Positions 31,561 to 44,046 of a stretch of DNA of 64,000 nucleotides are shown here, one piece after another. Source of the stretch: Nageia nagi (Eukaryota; Pinophyta); NCBI GenBank assembly GCA_050084985.1, contig JBITNC010000001.1, forward strand, positions 60,078,001 through 60,142,000, given 5' to 3'. The notes beneath the pieces were generated by a model, which was not told where the DNA came from, did no database searches, and worked only from the letters and a program-made list of their open reading frames with translations. Both the position numbers and the translations under genes were made by a program. Numbering within the stretch: the stretch's first letter is position 1; the number at the start of each line of letters is the position of its first letter.

Positions 31561-32880
31561 TACATCACTTAATTCACCTTATCCTCTTACCAAAGCTAAT
31601 GTTGGTGAGATTTTATTTTATTCTTCAGAGTTATAGTACAAGCAACTTCATAAGTACCTTAAGTAGAATGCCCTTCCTCCTGACCTCCTAGTGATAAGTA
31701 AGCCTTTAAGCATCAAGCCACTCAATATGCAATTTTAGGGGATGTCCTTTACAAGCAATATTTTGAAGGAGTCCTTCTTAAATGTTGATCATTATGATAA
31801 ATATATTGCAATATCAAATTGTCATGATAATATTTATGATGGTCACTCTAACAACATTGTTTTTTGCTAAATGTATCCAAAATATGGGTTATTATTGGTC
31901 CACCATGGAGTGTGATTGCAATGAGCATGTTAAAAAGTGTGTCAAGTATCATTAGCATGATCATATTTAGCATTTCCCATCTCAACCTCTCTAGCCTATC
32001 CAAGCCATGTGGCCTTTTACCTAGTGGGATTTTGATCTTTCAATCAGTTCATGTCTCCTTCATCTTAAAGTCATAAGTTCATTATCACTACCATTGAGTA
32101 CCTTACCAAATGGGTTGAGGTAGTTACTCTAGTCTATACCATGGCTCCAAATATCATACCTTTCATAGAGACTCACATCATATGTTAATTTATTATTCCT
32201 TCTAGGATCACTATTGATAATGGTACTAATTTTAAGAATCAACATGTGAGGATAATGTGCAATCAATATCATATTAAACAATCATTATTAATGCCTCATT
32301 ACCCTCAAGGTAATGATCAATCTGAAGCTACAAATAAGATGATTATCATGATTATCAATAAAATGGTCAATGAAAATCATCATAATTAGCATGAGTGTCT
32401 CTTGTACGCTTTATGGAAATATTGCAATAGCATTTAAATGCCCATGGGTGCTACTCATTTCTCCCTCATATATGATCTTAAGTTTGTCATGCCTCTTGAG
32501 ATAAAGATCCCCTCCTTGTGCATGTCACTCAAGGATATTATCCCTAATAAATAGACTCATTAGGCTCAACTATACCAACTTATTTAACTTGATGAGAGAT
32601 GCATCAATGCAATTGAGAATCATAAGGTTTATCAAGAGCATCTTAAGAAAGCATTCAACAAGAGAGTCCAACCTCATAAGTTTCAAGTTAGTGACCTTAT
32701 TATCAAAGAGAATAAGTAGCAATCCCATATCAAGCATCCTCTTAGGGATAAGTTTGCACCTGATTGGCTAGGCCTCTACATCATTAAGCATAGGATCACT
32801 TTGAGTGTGTACCATATCATAGATTTATAAGGGTGAGAAGAGCCTAATCCTATCAATATCATTAATCTTTATCCTTTCTA
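31561..32880 (+). pseudogene. pol: Tat integrase
   Basis: Integrase text in broken frames: a zinc-domain remnant near 31850-31970, then TTIEYLTKWVEVVTLVY, ITIDNGTNFKNQ (from about 32206), and HYPQGNDQSEATNKMI with the expected catalytic Glu. The C-terminal module reads FQVSDLIIKENK and WLGLYIIKHRI, then the final VYHIIDL before 32830. The DDE pattern is recognisable but the frame is not open. Confidence 0.75.
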
Positions 32881-35511
32881 TTCTTGATTGTTATTTTCTA
32901 TTTTCTATTTCAACCATGTCATATTTTGTTTCATGTATCTTTGTTCATTTCATTTTTATTATTCTCATCATTACATCCATACTGAGTTAGGGGATGATAC
33001 CTTACATTTAGGTATTCATTCTCTTCTTAGGTATCTTATCACTTTGTATCCTTCATCCATTTGTTTCATTTTTTATTGTATCATCAGGAGTCAATACTAG
33101 ACCTTATCCCTCCTTTTACAGTCATGTACTCATGCACACTATAGGATAATATAGTGTTAACTCATATCCTATCCATCATATATTATGTGAATCTTTATTT
33201 ATGCATTTATCACCATATTTTTCACTTGCATTAATCATATTATTTGTTATCAATATTGGTCCTCCTATAGGGTTGATCATTGGACATTATCTCTTGAATC
33301 CCTAAAAGAGAAATCACAATCTTGAATATGCATGGAATTTGGTTCCTTATGTACCTATATGAGGCTTATGAGCCAATATATTCTTCTTTATTTCTTGTGT
33401 TGTGTGGTATCACTAACATCATTGTATGCCCATTCATGTCTCTTATCATCTTGTCCCATCCATGGTTCCTAATGAGGATGTCACCAATTGGGTCACATCC
33501 ACCTTGGGTTACCTTTTTTTCCCTTGGTTTTTACCATAGGTTGTAACTATTATGGTTTCTAATGGATATCCTTATGTTATACATGACTAGGTGACATGTT
33601 TTGACATCCTTCAATGCCCATCTATCTCCCTTTTGTCACTTAGTGATTTTTACCATTTTTGTTGCTTTTGTTATCATGTCTTATCATTCTTGTTTTTAAT
33701 GTTATAATATTTTTCCCCTTTATTCATCATTGGTCTTCATATTGATTATCTTTATTTTGACTATTTTGATGCTTTCCTTAAGTCACTACTTAGCCATATA
33801 CAATACCTCAATAAGCATGTATATTTTATGCTCATTTCTCACATGTTTTTCAAACTTAATCTTGTGTGGTCTTATTATATCATTTTGATTCACCTCATTT
33901 AGTTTCATCATATTTCAAATTCATTTGCTAGTGTTTTAAATTTTAGGGATGATGGTCCTAAAATTTGCCCCCTATAAAAATTGACCTTTTGATTTTTCTT
34001 ATTAAAGTGTCAAATGATGTTCTTTTTAGTTTCATCTTTTTTGGTCTTTCACCAATATAAATGTGAACTTTATGTCAAATTTAAAGACCATAGCTCATTT
34101 TTTAATATCTTTCAAATGCCAAATCAAGTGCTACTTGGAATGGCACCCTTCCAATGGCCACTGAAAGATGGCACAACTTGATAAATTATCTCTAGTTTGG
34201 GCTTTGTAAATTGATCAAATAGAATTCATTTTTTTATCCATTTGATCTAGAACTTAGATTTAATTACATAGAATAATATTATCAAATTCATTTGGAACTC
34301 CCACATGATGGTCACTTAATACCCTTCATCAAAGTTCACCTTTTTCACTTTTTTCACTTGTCAAAATTTTGTTCAAATCCTATTCTAGCCTAATTTGTGA
34401 TGTGGCTTTTGTGTCAATTTGAGTGTGTTTGTATTTTTATCATTACTTGATGTATTTTATGGTGTTTATAGCTTGATTTATTTTCTTGCTTATGATGTCT
34501 TGTATGGACCCACTTAGTCACCCGTATTACATTTTTAATTGATTTTGTCATGTATTTTTATTACATTTTCATTATGCTTGCATGGTCAATTTATTGTACT
34601 TTCACTCATTATGTAATAATGATATTTATTATTTATCAATTATCTAATATTTATAAAATTATCCATTATTTTTCAAATTATCCATTATTGTTCAAATTAT
34701 CATTACTTGTCAAGTTATCAATATTTGTTAATTATCATTGTTTGTCATTATTTATCAATTAACATTATGTATATCATTTACCATCATCACTTATTATATT
34801 AATTGTTATCTTCTTATCATTTATGTATTACTCATTATGGCTATTTTGTGTGTTCATTTTACAATTTAGGCATTATTTATTATTATTTATTCATATACAT
34901 ATGTATTTATTATGTGATTATTTATGCATTTGTGTTGTTTATTATCCATGCAACAAAATCATTGTTATTTAGTGTGTGTATTATACATGCATCCATACAT
35001 ATTGATCATTATTATTTCATATGTGTATATTATGCATACATTTATTTGCATTATTTATTCATACACCAAAATCTAACCATGCATATATGTAATCATATAA
35101 CATTATACATTACACATTATCATCAAATCATATCATAGTGAAAGAAAAATAACACATGCATATTATTACATCATACATATAAGCATATTATGCTATCATA
35201 TACCATCCATGAGAATATAAACATAACCATGCATAAGGTAACTATCTATCCACATAGGCATCATAACACATAAAGTTAAAATACATAAACAATAGTCCAT
35301 AATCATATACAAATGTCAATAGTACATACTGTAATGTCCATCATACATAAATATCTATCAATACATCAAATTTACTTAAAAAAATGTAAATGTCCATCAA
35401 AACATGGGTGTACAAAATCTTGTGTATGTAGGTACATATCAAAATGGTGTCTAATTCTAGTCCTATATCACCTCTTTCCTCATTTTGGGGTCTCATCCCC
35501 TCCATTATGTG
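32881..35511 (+). other. 3' region of the Tat element, non-coding
   Basis: 2.6 kb of T-rich sequence without coding similarity. Positions about 34600-34800 hold a loose repeat of TTATCAATT/AATTATCATT words. Positions 34800-35400 are rich in CATTAT and CATA words. Ogre-like elements often have such long 3' regions. Confidence 0.45.
35507..35511. repeat. Target site duplication ATGTG (left copy)
   Basis: ATGTG abuts the gypsy LTR at 35512 and recurs exactly at 44042-44046. Confidence 0.92.
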
Positions 35512-36655
35512 TGATTCATAAACCATAAGATTAAAAATTTCAATTTAACCTTGCCAAATGGATCATTTCACACTTAAAATAATGAAGTGCTTGTAAAGGA
35601 AATTTAGGAAAACAAATTGTAAACACAGATAAGAGAAAAGCATTCACCAAAGAAGAGACAAGCAAGATTTATCTTGGTTCACCTAGTGTGGGCTACATCC
35701 AGCTCAAAAGCTCTCTACTATCAATGGGGAATCACTTTACAAGGCCTCCAAGGTCCTTCAAAACCTCCTCTCACATTCACAATACACTCTCAGCTCTGAA
35801 AATCACAACAAAATTGAAACACTTCCTGAAATCCTCCTTCTCCTCTCTTCTATCCAATTTGCTTCCCTTTTATACAATTTTTGGGAGGTAAAATTGGAGA
35901 GAATTACAATTAGGAAATATGGAAAAAATACATTTTTAGATACCCATTAACCTCCTTGATCTTCCTATCAAATTTGGGCTCAATTGGTTGCAAAAATCTC
36001 CTAAAAATGAGCTTTGAAACTAAAAAACATGCTCTTTAGACTGTTACAAGCTTACAAGATAAACTCAGCCCAAAAATAAAACCTTAGGCAAATCAAAAAT
36101 CATAAAAAACCTTTGAAAAAATGCCAAAATACATTAAAATACTCTAAAAGTGGGTGGGTGCGCTGTGGTGCTGACACGTGATGCATTTTAGGATGAAGTC
36201 AAATGGTCAATGGATGGCTTGCTAACTGGTCAGGTGGTACACATAGGTGGCTAGCGGGTTGGCATGGATAGGTCAGTAGTCTGGGTTGGCAGGTCACATG
36301 GTAGGTCACATGCACAAATGGTTGGTAGCTTATGCACGATCAAACTAGTGCTTTGACTTCCACGTAGATTTGACCTTCAACATGGCCTACATAGTGGTAG
36401 ATAGGTAGCAGATGGGTCAGATGGTGGCAAGCGAGTTGACTGGGCTCCTACGTGGTCTCCATGATGGTGGGTGGGTCCCACCAATTTGATTTTTTTTTTC
36501 AAAAATACACAAAATGGTCTTAAGGCCATAACTTCCACATACGAACTCGGATTCTCAATATGAAAGAAGCATCAAAAAGTTGAAGACAAGATGAACACAC
36601 TAAACACACTAAAATGGAGATTACTAAATATTAAAAGGATCCAAATTTTGGATCA
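35512..36655 (-). repeat. 3' LTR of the minus-strand gypsy
   Basis: 1144 bp matching 42896-44041. The minus-strand TATA box (TATAAAAGGGAAG) is at about 35868-35874. Several differences from the partner are CpG in one copy and TpG or CpA in the other, consistent with deamination of methylated cytosine. Confidence 0.92.
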
Positions 36656-36667
36656 TTCCTCCCCATT
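36656..36667 (-). other. Polypurine tract of the minus-strand gypsy
   Basis: The minus strand reads AATGGGGAGGAA directly before the LTR TG. Confidence 0.75.
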
Positions 36668-38176
36668 GAGAGAGAGATTTTATCCCCAAAAGCATTTAGG
36701 ATGATGGAATGAGGTGAGGGTAGAGCTCCCTCACCCGATCAACTGCATACCACTTGGCCTTATGTGGATGTTGGCCCTTCACTCTCATATGCCACACCTC
36801 ATGTATGCCACTATGAGATGATCGTTGCTTCTTTTCCAATACTGCATCCTCAACCAACACATTCATCTACTCAAGGGCTAAATCCTCAACTGACAGTAAC
36901 ATGACATCTATATCTTCTGCAACTAAGGTTGGTTCATACAACTTTAAGTTCTCAACATTAATAATAGAATACATTTGCATATAAGGTGGTAAGTCCAACC
37001 AAAAAGCATTATCTCCAACTTGACCAATAATGGTAAATGTACCATACCTTATAGGTTTCAACTTCCTTCCCTTACCATGTTGTCTCTCCTTGCTAAGATG
37101 AAGCCATACTTGATCCCCAACCTAAAATTTATGATCCACCCTATGATGATCATGCCTCTCCTTATACTTGGTTTGACTCTTCTCCAACTATTATTTTACC
37201 TTTTGATGAATCAATCTAACCCTCTCAATAGAATTCTTTGCCCTTTCCTCCTCATTATGAAGAACTGTATCTCCATCACTTATTGAAGCCAAAGCCATAT
37301 CAAAAAGTGACTTTGGTAAATAACCAAAACAAGTCTCAAAAGGTGTTTTGTTAGTAGAAGAATGTAAAGCCTAATTATATGCATGTTGTATATAGTTCAA
37401 ATGTCCATCCCAAGTCTTAGGATGCTTACCATAATAACCTCGTAATAGGTGTACTACTATCCTATTTACAACCTCTATTTGACCATCTATCTGTGGATGA
37501 AAAGTTGTACTCCTATTTAACTTAGTGTCCATCCTTTCCCACAAAGAAGTCCAAAAATTTCCAAGAAACCTAGAATCCTTGTCAGAAATGATAGAAGTAG
37601 GAAGACCAAAATGTACCCACACATAAGTAAGAAAAGATTAGCTACCTCTTGACTTGTCACAATCTTTTTACATGGGATTAGAATACACATCTTACTGAAT
37701 CTATCCACAACCACATACAAATAATCATGACCTCTTTTAGACATAGGTAAACCTCCAACAAAATCCATAGAAATACTCTCCCATGGTCATGTAGGAACGG
37801 ACAATGGCATATAAAGACCAACTTTGCTATTATTGGGTTTGCTTACACTACATAACATACAACCTTTGATATATCTAGATACATTTTCTTGCATTTTAGG
37901 CCAATAACAATATCTTTGTAGGTTAGAAAGAGTTTTCCCAACACCAAAGTGTCCTAAAATATGAGAAGTATGAACTTCTCTAATCAAATCATTCCTCTCA
38001 CCATTGGGAATACAAAGTTTGCCCAAATGAAAAAGTAATCCATCATGCAAATGAAAGTCATGATTTCCAACCTCATTACCAAGACTCAATCTATGATAGA
38101 CATTTTGGAAATCAGGATCAACCACATATTGTTCTTTATACCCGTCATGCATCAAAGAACTATTTTGCATAATCAC
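36668..38176 (-). pseudogene. pol: Gypsy integrase and C-terminal region
   Basis: The stretch from 38176 to 37787 holds the zinc domain (HTSHILGHFGVGKTL, then CMLCSVSK). The core follows in shifted frames: MDFVGGLPMSKRGHDYLYVV (37768), ISDKDSRFLGNFW, and FHPQIDGQIEVVNRIV, with D, D and E present. The tail at 37061-36867 (RYGTFTIIGQVGDNAFWLDL, then PPYMQMYSIINVENLKLYEP) is the usual end of plant gypsy polyproteins without a visible chromodomain. Several frameshifts occur between 37787 and 37061. Confidence 0.9.
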
Positions 38177-38187
38177 AGCACTAGTAA

Positions 38188-39271
38188 CTATTTCAATTTC
38201 AAAAGGTTTCTAAAGATAGGCAAAGCAAGCACTAGAGCATGACTAATTTTCTTTTTAAGAAATTCAAAAGCATGTTGTTTTTTTCCTCTCCACTGAAATC
38301 CATGACTCTTTCCTGTAATAGCATGAAGTGGAGAAGCCATGTAAGAAAAGTTAGCAATAAACTTGCATAAATATTGTACTACCCCAAGAAAACTCCTAGT
38401 TTCTATCACATTAGTGGGAGTAGGCCATTTCAACATAGCCTCAACTTTTGTAGGATCTATCCTTAATTGACCTTCACCTACAATGTGGCCAAGATAGGTT
38501 AAATTTTTCTAACAAACTCACACTTAGACATCTTCAAATAGAGTTTTGCTTCCCTTAAAACTTCAAACACTTTGTGAATATGTACCACATGATATTTCCA
38601 ATTATCACTGTAAATGAGAATATCATCAAGATACATAATAACAAAATCATAAATGAAATGCCTTAAAACCTCATTCATTACTCTCATAAAAGTAGCAGGA
38701 GCATAAATGGTAAAACCAACCATTCAAACAATACTTGCCTAGTTTTAAAAGCATTTTTTCATACATCCTCTTCTTTAACTCGTACTTGATGATAACCACT
38801 TCTTAGATCTAATTTTGTAAAAAGCCTAGCTTTTGTTAATTGATCTATTAAATCATCAATACATGGAAAAGGATATCAATTTTTAACCATGATCTTATTT
38901 AGTGCCCTGTAATCAACACAAATATGCCAAGTTCCATCTTTCTTTGGAATTATAACAATAGGAGATCCGCATGGTGATGTGCTAGGTCTAATGACTCCTT
39001 GATCTAACAATTCCTTGACTTGTTTCTTAATTTCTTCATTTTCCAAAATAGAATTTCTATACAAGCCAATATTAGGAAGTGCAACATCAGGATGTAATTG
39101 AATCTCATGTTGTATATCTCTTTTAGGTGGAAGTTCTTTAGGTACTTGAAATAAATCTTCAAATTTAGAACTTACCTCTTTAACTTCTTCTTTGTATTGT
39201 GGTTCACAATCATCAAGTGCCTTTATGATTTCCACTTCATCTTGAGATTTCACCATTTCAAGTATAAACAT
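38188..39271 (-). pseudogene. pol: Gypsy reverse transcriptase and RNase H
   Basis: RT begins in the segment 39271-38876 (LLDQGVIRPSTSPCGSPIVI, KKDGTWHICVDYRALNKIMV). It continues in another frame at 38723-38499, with FMRVMNEVLRHFI and the catalytic YLDDILIYS at 38607-38633. RNase H text follows at 38436-38188 (TRSFLGVVQYLCKFIANFS, FQWRGKKQHAFEFLKKKI), but the rest of that domain is largely missing before integrase. The phases of the three open segments all differ, so at least two frameshifts are present. Confidence 0.9.
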
Positions 39272-39298
39272 TTGTCCTGTATTGATTAGTTTCTTTGC

Positions 39299-39791
39299 TT
39301 GTCATACATTAATTAAAGAAATATCCTTTTTCTTGCTTTGATGAGCACTAACCATGTATTCAATTCCATCTTTAATGAGTCTATATTTGTTTTCTTGTCT
39401 ATAAAATAAAGCATTCTCTTTCCCATAGATAAGGACTACCAAGCATAATCCCACAAATATCCAAAGGAACAACATCAAGTAAAACTTCATCAATGTAATC
39501 CTTGTTAATCCCAAATTGCAACTTGCATTGTTGTGTTACCTTTAACTTTGAATCTTTATTAACCCATACTAATGGATATGGGTTTGGATGGGGTTGAGCA
39601 GTGAGTGCAAGTGATTTGACATACTTTTTTGCAATCAAATTAGCTTGAGACCTAAAATTAAACAATGTATCAATCCTAGTCTTCTTAGCTTGCACCTTGA
39701 TGTGAAAAAGTTCAATTTTCTTATTTTCATCATCTTCATTAGGTGTATTATGCAAAGCCATACATGTCATTTTCTCATCTACATCTAAACC
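39299..39791 (-). pseudogene. pol: Gypsy protease region
   Basis: The segment 39770-39399 contains TLFNFRSQANLIAKKYVKSL, the retropepsin-type block whose catalytic Asp appears changed to Asn, then LLDVVPLDICGIMLGSPYLW. This is the standard gypsy protease flank. Its upstream end is cut by the solo LTR. Removing that LTR and one duplication rejoins it in phase with the gag frame at 42194. Confidence 0.8.
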
Positions 39792-41757
39792 TATTGAGTA
39801 TGGTGCAGTAGTGTTGTCATTGTTGTCAACACGATGATATCAGTGTGCATAAGATTCATATGGTTGCACGTGTCAAAGAAATAACATCGACAAGATCTAC
39901 AAAGTTGTCAGATGCAAAAACGATAAAGGGACCAAAAGTTGTCATGAGGTACCAAAAGTTGTCAAGAGGGCCAAATTACAAATGGAAGTTGATGGATAGT
40001 GAGAGATGGTTTGGATCAGTTTTTGGGTTGATAACAAACTTGTGTGAAGTGTTAGAACGGTCAAATTTCATGTTGGTTCAGTTTTGGTCACTCTTGTGGA
40101 TTATGGTGCAGTTAAAAAATTGTGTAAAATTGGCTTCGTACAATTTGAATTGCAAGCAAACAGTGATGAATTAGAGGTTGAAATTTAAATAATATATATT
40201 ACTATATACTAAGAATATGTGGTCCAAATTTCATATCAAGATGATAATCAAGGAAGAAATGGTACAAGCTGCAAAATGCCACTCCATAACTTTTTGACTG
40301 TTTGAGCATAAATTTTGGAAATAGTAGGTTGGTTGTTTTGGACTCTAAAAGTATTAAAATTTAGAATTTAAAAGTTTGTACATGTATAACTTGATGAGAT
40401 GAACAACTTTGTCTTTTGAACCATCTTGATTTGAGGCCTCGAACTATGAGATCCTATAACTTGCACAAATCCAAGCATAACAAAATACCTGTGAAATCTG
40501 TGTCGGAGGCCACTTTGTGAAAAGTGTTATGTGCAAAATATGAAGATTTAAAGCTTAAAATTTGGATATAATGTATTTAGTTTATATGAAGAACACATGG
40601 TCTAAATTTCATGTTAAACCATGCACTCAGTAAGAAGTTATAGCTCATCGAAAACGCCGTTAGAGCTTTTTTTCTTAATTTTCTAGTTTTGGCCGACAAT
40701 GGTTTTAAGTGACAAGCAAAAAGGAATAGTGTGTATGGTTTGAAAAAATGCTCTTTTATTTTATTTTATATCTCAGTTATCGCACTTCTATTTAAGGCTC
40801 AAGAGTTCTTTTATCATGTGACACTTTTTAAAAAAAAAAAACCAAGAGAGGAGAAGATAAAAAGATAGATTCGATCTTTGAAAGATTTTTCGGCATCTAT
40901 GTGAAATTTTTCATACCATTTTATGCCATATGGACATGGAACACACATTCTGAGTGCATTCGAGGTATTATCTTCAACCAATTCGAATAAATTCAGATTT
41001 TTCTAGGTTTGTGTTTTGGCAGTGTAGTTTGTTATTGAGAGGTGTGTGAAGCATGTATGAGTAACAGATATCTCAAAAATGAATGTTTTATTGATAATTC
41101 TATAAGTGTTGAAAGTTCTAGATGTTTGTGAGAAATTATATCAGTTTTGATTCAGAATATGAGGAGTTTTCTTGGTGAAAAATAATGGCAGCCCTTTCAA
41201 TGATATGAGCAACAGTTTCTTGATCCGATTTTGAGCATTTTTCAGTAGATAGGAATCCAAAGCAAATGTGTATGAATTAAAAGGGGTTTTAGATTATAGA
41301 TGAATAGAGAGCTATTGGCATGAGCATAAAGAAAATAGAATATGATTCAGATTGTATTTTGTGAGAAAACTTTTGAGCTAGACCATTCCGAGTCTTGGGT
41401 AACTGGTTATCAATCTTTCATTCCATCTTATTAAATCTGTTAAGTGGGTGCTTGGCAAGTGGAGTTGGTGCTCCTTACAGTGGGTGCTGCAAAGCTTAGG
41501 GGTTGGTGCTCCTTTTAGTTGGTGCTGATAAATTATGTGTAAAGTTGGTGCTTTATAATGGCTAGATTTGGATTGAAGTCCAAGCAGTCTTTTCCAGGGA
41601 TGTAGCCACATTGGTGAACTTTGTTATATCTTGTGTTGTGTGTTTGCTATCTTGGTGTGCTTGCTCTATTTAGTTTTATTTCTCTACTACACTATTTAAA
41701 GTTTTAAAATTGAAACACTGATTCACCCCCCCTCTTAGTGTCATGCATAGTTCAACA
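39792..41757 (+). mobile_element. Solo copia-type LTR inserted in the gypsy element
   Basis: 1966 bp, starting TATTGAG (decayed TGTTGAG) and ending TTCAACA. It is flanked by AAACC (39787-39791) and GAACC (41758-41762), a four of five match. Its last 350 bp are homologous to the reverse complement of the copia LTRs here: GTGGGTGCTTG, GGAGTTGGTGCTCCT, TTGGATTGAAGTCCAAGCAG and the run of seven C near the end. No internal sequence remains, which is the usual product of recombination between two LTRs. It lacks the 14 bp array. Confidence 0.85.
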
Positions 41758-41762
41758 GAACC

Positions 41763-42813
41763 ATCTTCAATTTCACAAGTAACAATATTTTTTTGCTTTC
41801 TTTGACCTTTAGGTTTAGGGCATAATTTAGGATGCAATTTCCAACATTTAGCCTCTAAATGACCTTCTTTTTGACAATGTGCACATACATCTTTAGACTT
41901 TTGTGTAATAGAAATAGTTTTTCTTTTCCCCTTTTCTTTATTCCTTTTAGAATCATCATTACTATTGTAATTGGAAGCATTGTTCTTTTTCCCATCATTA
42001 ACAAATTTTCTCCTTTCTTCTAAATGAGTGGCTTGTACACAAACTTTATGCAAATCATTTGGATCAAATATCAAAATTGTGTGCCTTAAATAATTATGCA
42101 AACCACCAATATACTTAAGAAGAGTATCTTGGGAATCAAGAGGAATACCTAGCATTGTAGCTCTTCTTAGGAATTCCATAATGTACTCTTGCACACTTTG
42201 CCCTTTGCCTTGATGAAAAGTTTACCATTCCATGATTGCCTTTTGCTGATAACCCAAAGGATAAAATTGATTTCTAAGCAATTGTACAAAATGAGTCCAA
42301 GGAGCAATACAAGCTTAAATAGATTCATTCTTATTTTGTAAACAACTTTCCCACCAAACAAGTGCATTTTCACTCATTTTAAGAGTTGGTAATTGGATTT
42401 TATCCTCATCTCTTACAATTCTTTGAATTCTACAATATAATTCAATTTGTTTAATCCAATGGTCTAATTTCTCAGCATTCACTTCTCCAATAAAAGTAGG
42501 CAAATAAAATTTAACTTCCAATTTCAAAGGAGAACTTTGAAAAATACTGTGTAACATCATTGTCAATTTTCTTACTTTCACTAGTTTCACCTTCATTTTT
42601 CTTGTATTGTTGTTCTTACAAGTGTTGGAATTGAAGAGACATTTGCTGGAACATTATGGAGAGATCAGCAATTTGCTTTTCCACATTAGATCGTCCTTCA
42701 TTGGCCATGGCTTCAAGCTCTCTTTGCTTCTTTTGCCAAAATCTAGAACCAATTTTTGGATCCTCCTCCACCAATTCTCCTTCTCCTTTCTTGCTTTGTG
42801 ACCTGGTATACAT
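41763..42813 (-). pseudogene. gag: Gypsy gag
   Basis: Starts MYTRSQSKKGEGELVEEDPK at 42813. It then passes through several frames: LEVKFYLPTFIGEVNAEKLD, HWIKQIELYCRIQRI, NALVWWESCLQNKNE, and QEYIMEFLRRATMLGIPL. The zinc knuckle CAHCQKEGHLEAKC (CX2CX4HX4C) is at 41885-41844. The open segments lie in three phases, so frameshifts are present. It would form the particle shell and bind element RNA. Confidence 0.88.
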
Positions 42814-42879
42814 CTAAGAACACTTTCCAAACACCAACAACAATCTCAAAAATAGAGGTTAGCCCAATGATTTCAACTT

Positions 42880-42891
42880 GCTCTGATACCA
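42880..42891 (-). other. Primer binding site of the minus-strand gypsy
   Basis: The minus strand reads TGGTATCAGAGC, a perfect initiator tRNA-Met PBS, 4 bp inside the 5' LTR. Confidence 0.95.
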
Positions 42892-42895
42892 AACT

Positions 42896-44041
42896 TGATC
42901 CATAAACCATAAGATTAAAAATTTCAATTTAACCTTGCCAAATGGATCATTTCACACTTAAAATAATTAAGTGCTTGTAAAGGAAATTTAGGAAAACAAA
43001 TTGTAAACATAGAGAAGAGAAAAGCATTCACCAAAGAAGAGATAAGCAAGATTTATCCTGGTTCACCTAGTGTGGCCTACATCCAGCTCAAAAGCTCTCT
43101 ACTATCAATGGGGGAATCACTTTACAAGACCTCCAAGGTCCTTCAAAACCTCCTCTCACATTCATAATACACTCTCAGCTCTAAAAATCATAACAAAACT
43201 GAAACACTTCCTGAAATCCTCCTTCTCCTCTCTTTTGTCCAATTTGCTCCCTTTTATACAATTTTTGGGAGCTAAAATTAGAGAGAATTACAACTAGGAA
43301 ATATGGAAAAAAATACATTTTTAGATACCCATTAACCTCCTTGATCTTCCTATCAAATTTGGGCTCAATTCGTTGTAAAAATCTCCTAAAAATGAGCTCT
43401 AAAATTGAAAAACATGCTCTCTAGACTGTTATAGGCTTACAAGATAAACTCAACCCAAAAATAGGACCTTAGGCAAATCAAAAATCATGAAAAACCTTTG
43501 AAAAAATGCCAAAATATGTTAAAATACTCTAAAAATGGGTAGGTGCTATGTGGTGCTAACATGTGGCACATTCTAGGACAAAGTCAAATGGTCAACAGAT
43601 GGCTTGTTGATTGGTCAGGTTTATAGGTAGGTAGCTAGTAGGTTGGTGTGGATGGGTTGGTGATCTAGGTTGGTAGGTCACATGGGCAGGTTGCATGTGC
43701 AAATGGCTAGTAGCTTGCACATGGTCAAACTGGTGCTTTGACTTCCATGCAGATTTGACCTCCAACATGACCTACACGATGGTAGATGGGTAGCAGATGG
43801 GTCAGATGGTGGCAAGTAGGTTGACTGGACTCCCATGTGGTCTCCACGATGGTGAATGAGTCTTGCCAATTTTATTTTATTTTTTCAAAAATACACAAAA
43901 TGGTCTTAAGGCCATAACTTCCACATACGAACTTGGATTCTTGATCTAAAAGAAGCATCAAAAAGTTGAAGATAAGAAGAACACACTAAACACACTAAAA
44001 TGGAGATTACTAAATGTTGAAGTGATCCAAATTTTGGATCA
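42896..44041 (-). repeat. 5' LTR of the minus-strand gypsy
   Basis: 1146 bp, TGATCC...GGATCA, with a minus-strand TATA box (43252-43258). It is the partner of 35512-36655. Confidence 0.92.
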
Positions 44042-44046
44042 ATGTG

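Larger units (their letters stand above)
35512..44041 (-). mobile_element. Ty3/gypsy retrotransposon with a nested solo LTR
   Basis: An 8530 bp span: LTRs of 1144 and 1146 bp with TGATCC/TGATTC...GGATCA ends, a perfect ATGTG duplication, a PBS at 42880-42891, gag-pol on the minus strand and a PPT at the left. Removing the solo LTR (39792-41757) leaves about 6.6 kb. Domain order gag, protease, RT, RNase H, integrase is that of Ty3/gypsy. No chromodomain is recognised. Frames shift many times, so it is defective. Confidence 0.93.

Noticed and set aside
34550-35138. Hydrophobic Tyr/Ile/Phe-rich frames suggesting membrane proteins
   Set aside because: They follow from T-rich, CATTAT-type low-complexity DNA in the Tat 3' region; no start context or family.
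39845-40174. 109-codon basic frame inside the solo LTR
   Set aside because: LTR U3 sequence with no gag or pol likeness; coding is not expected there.
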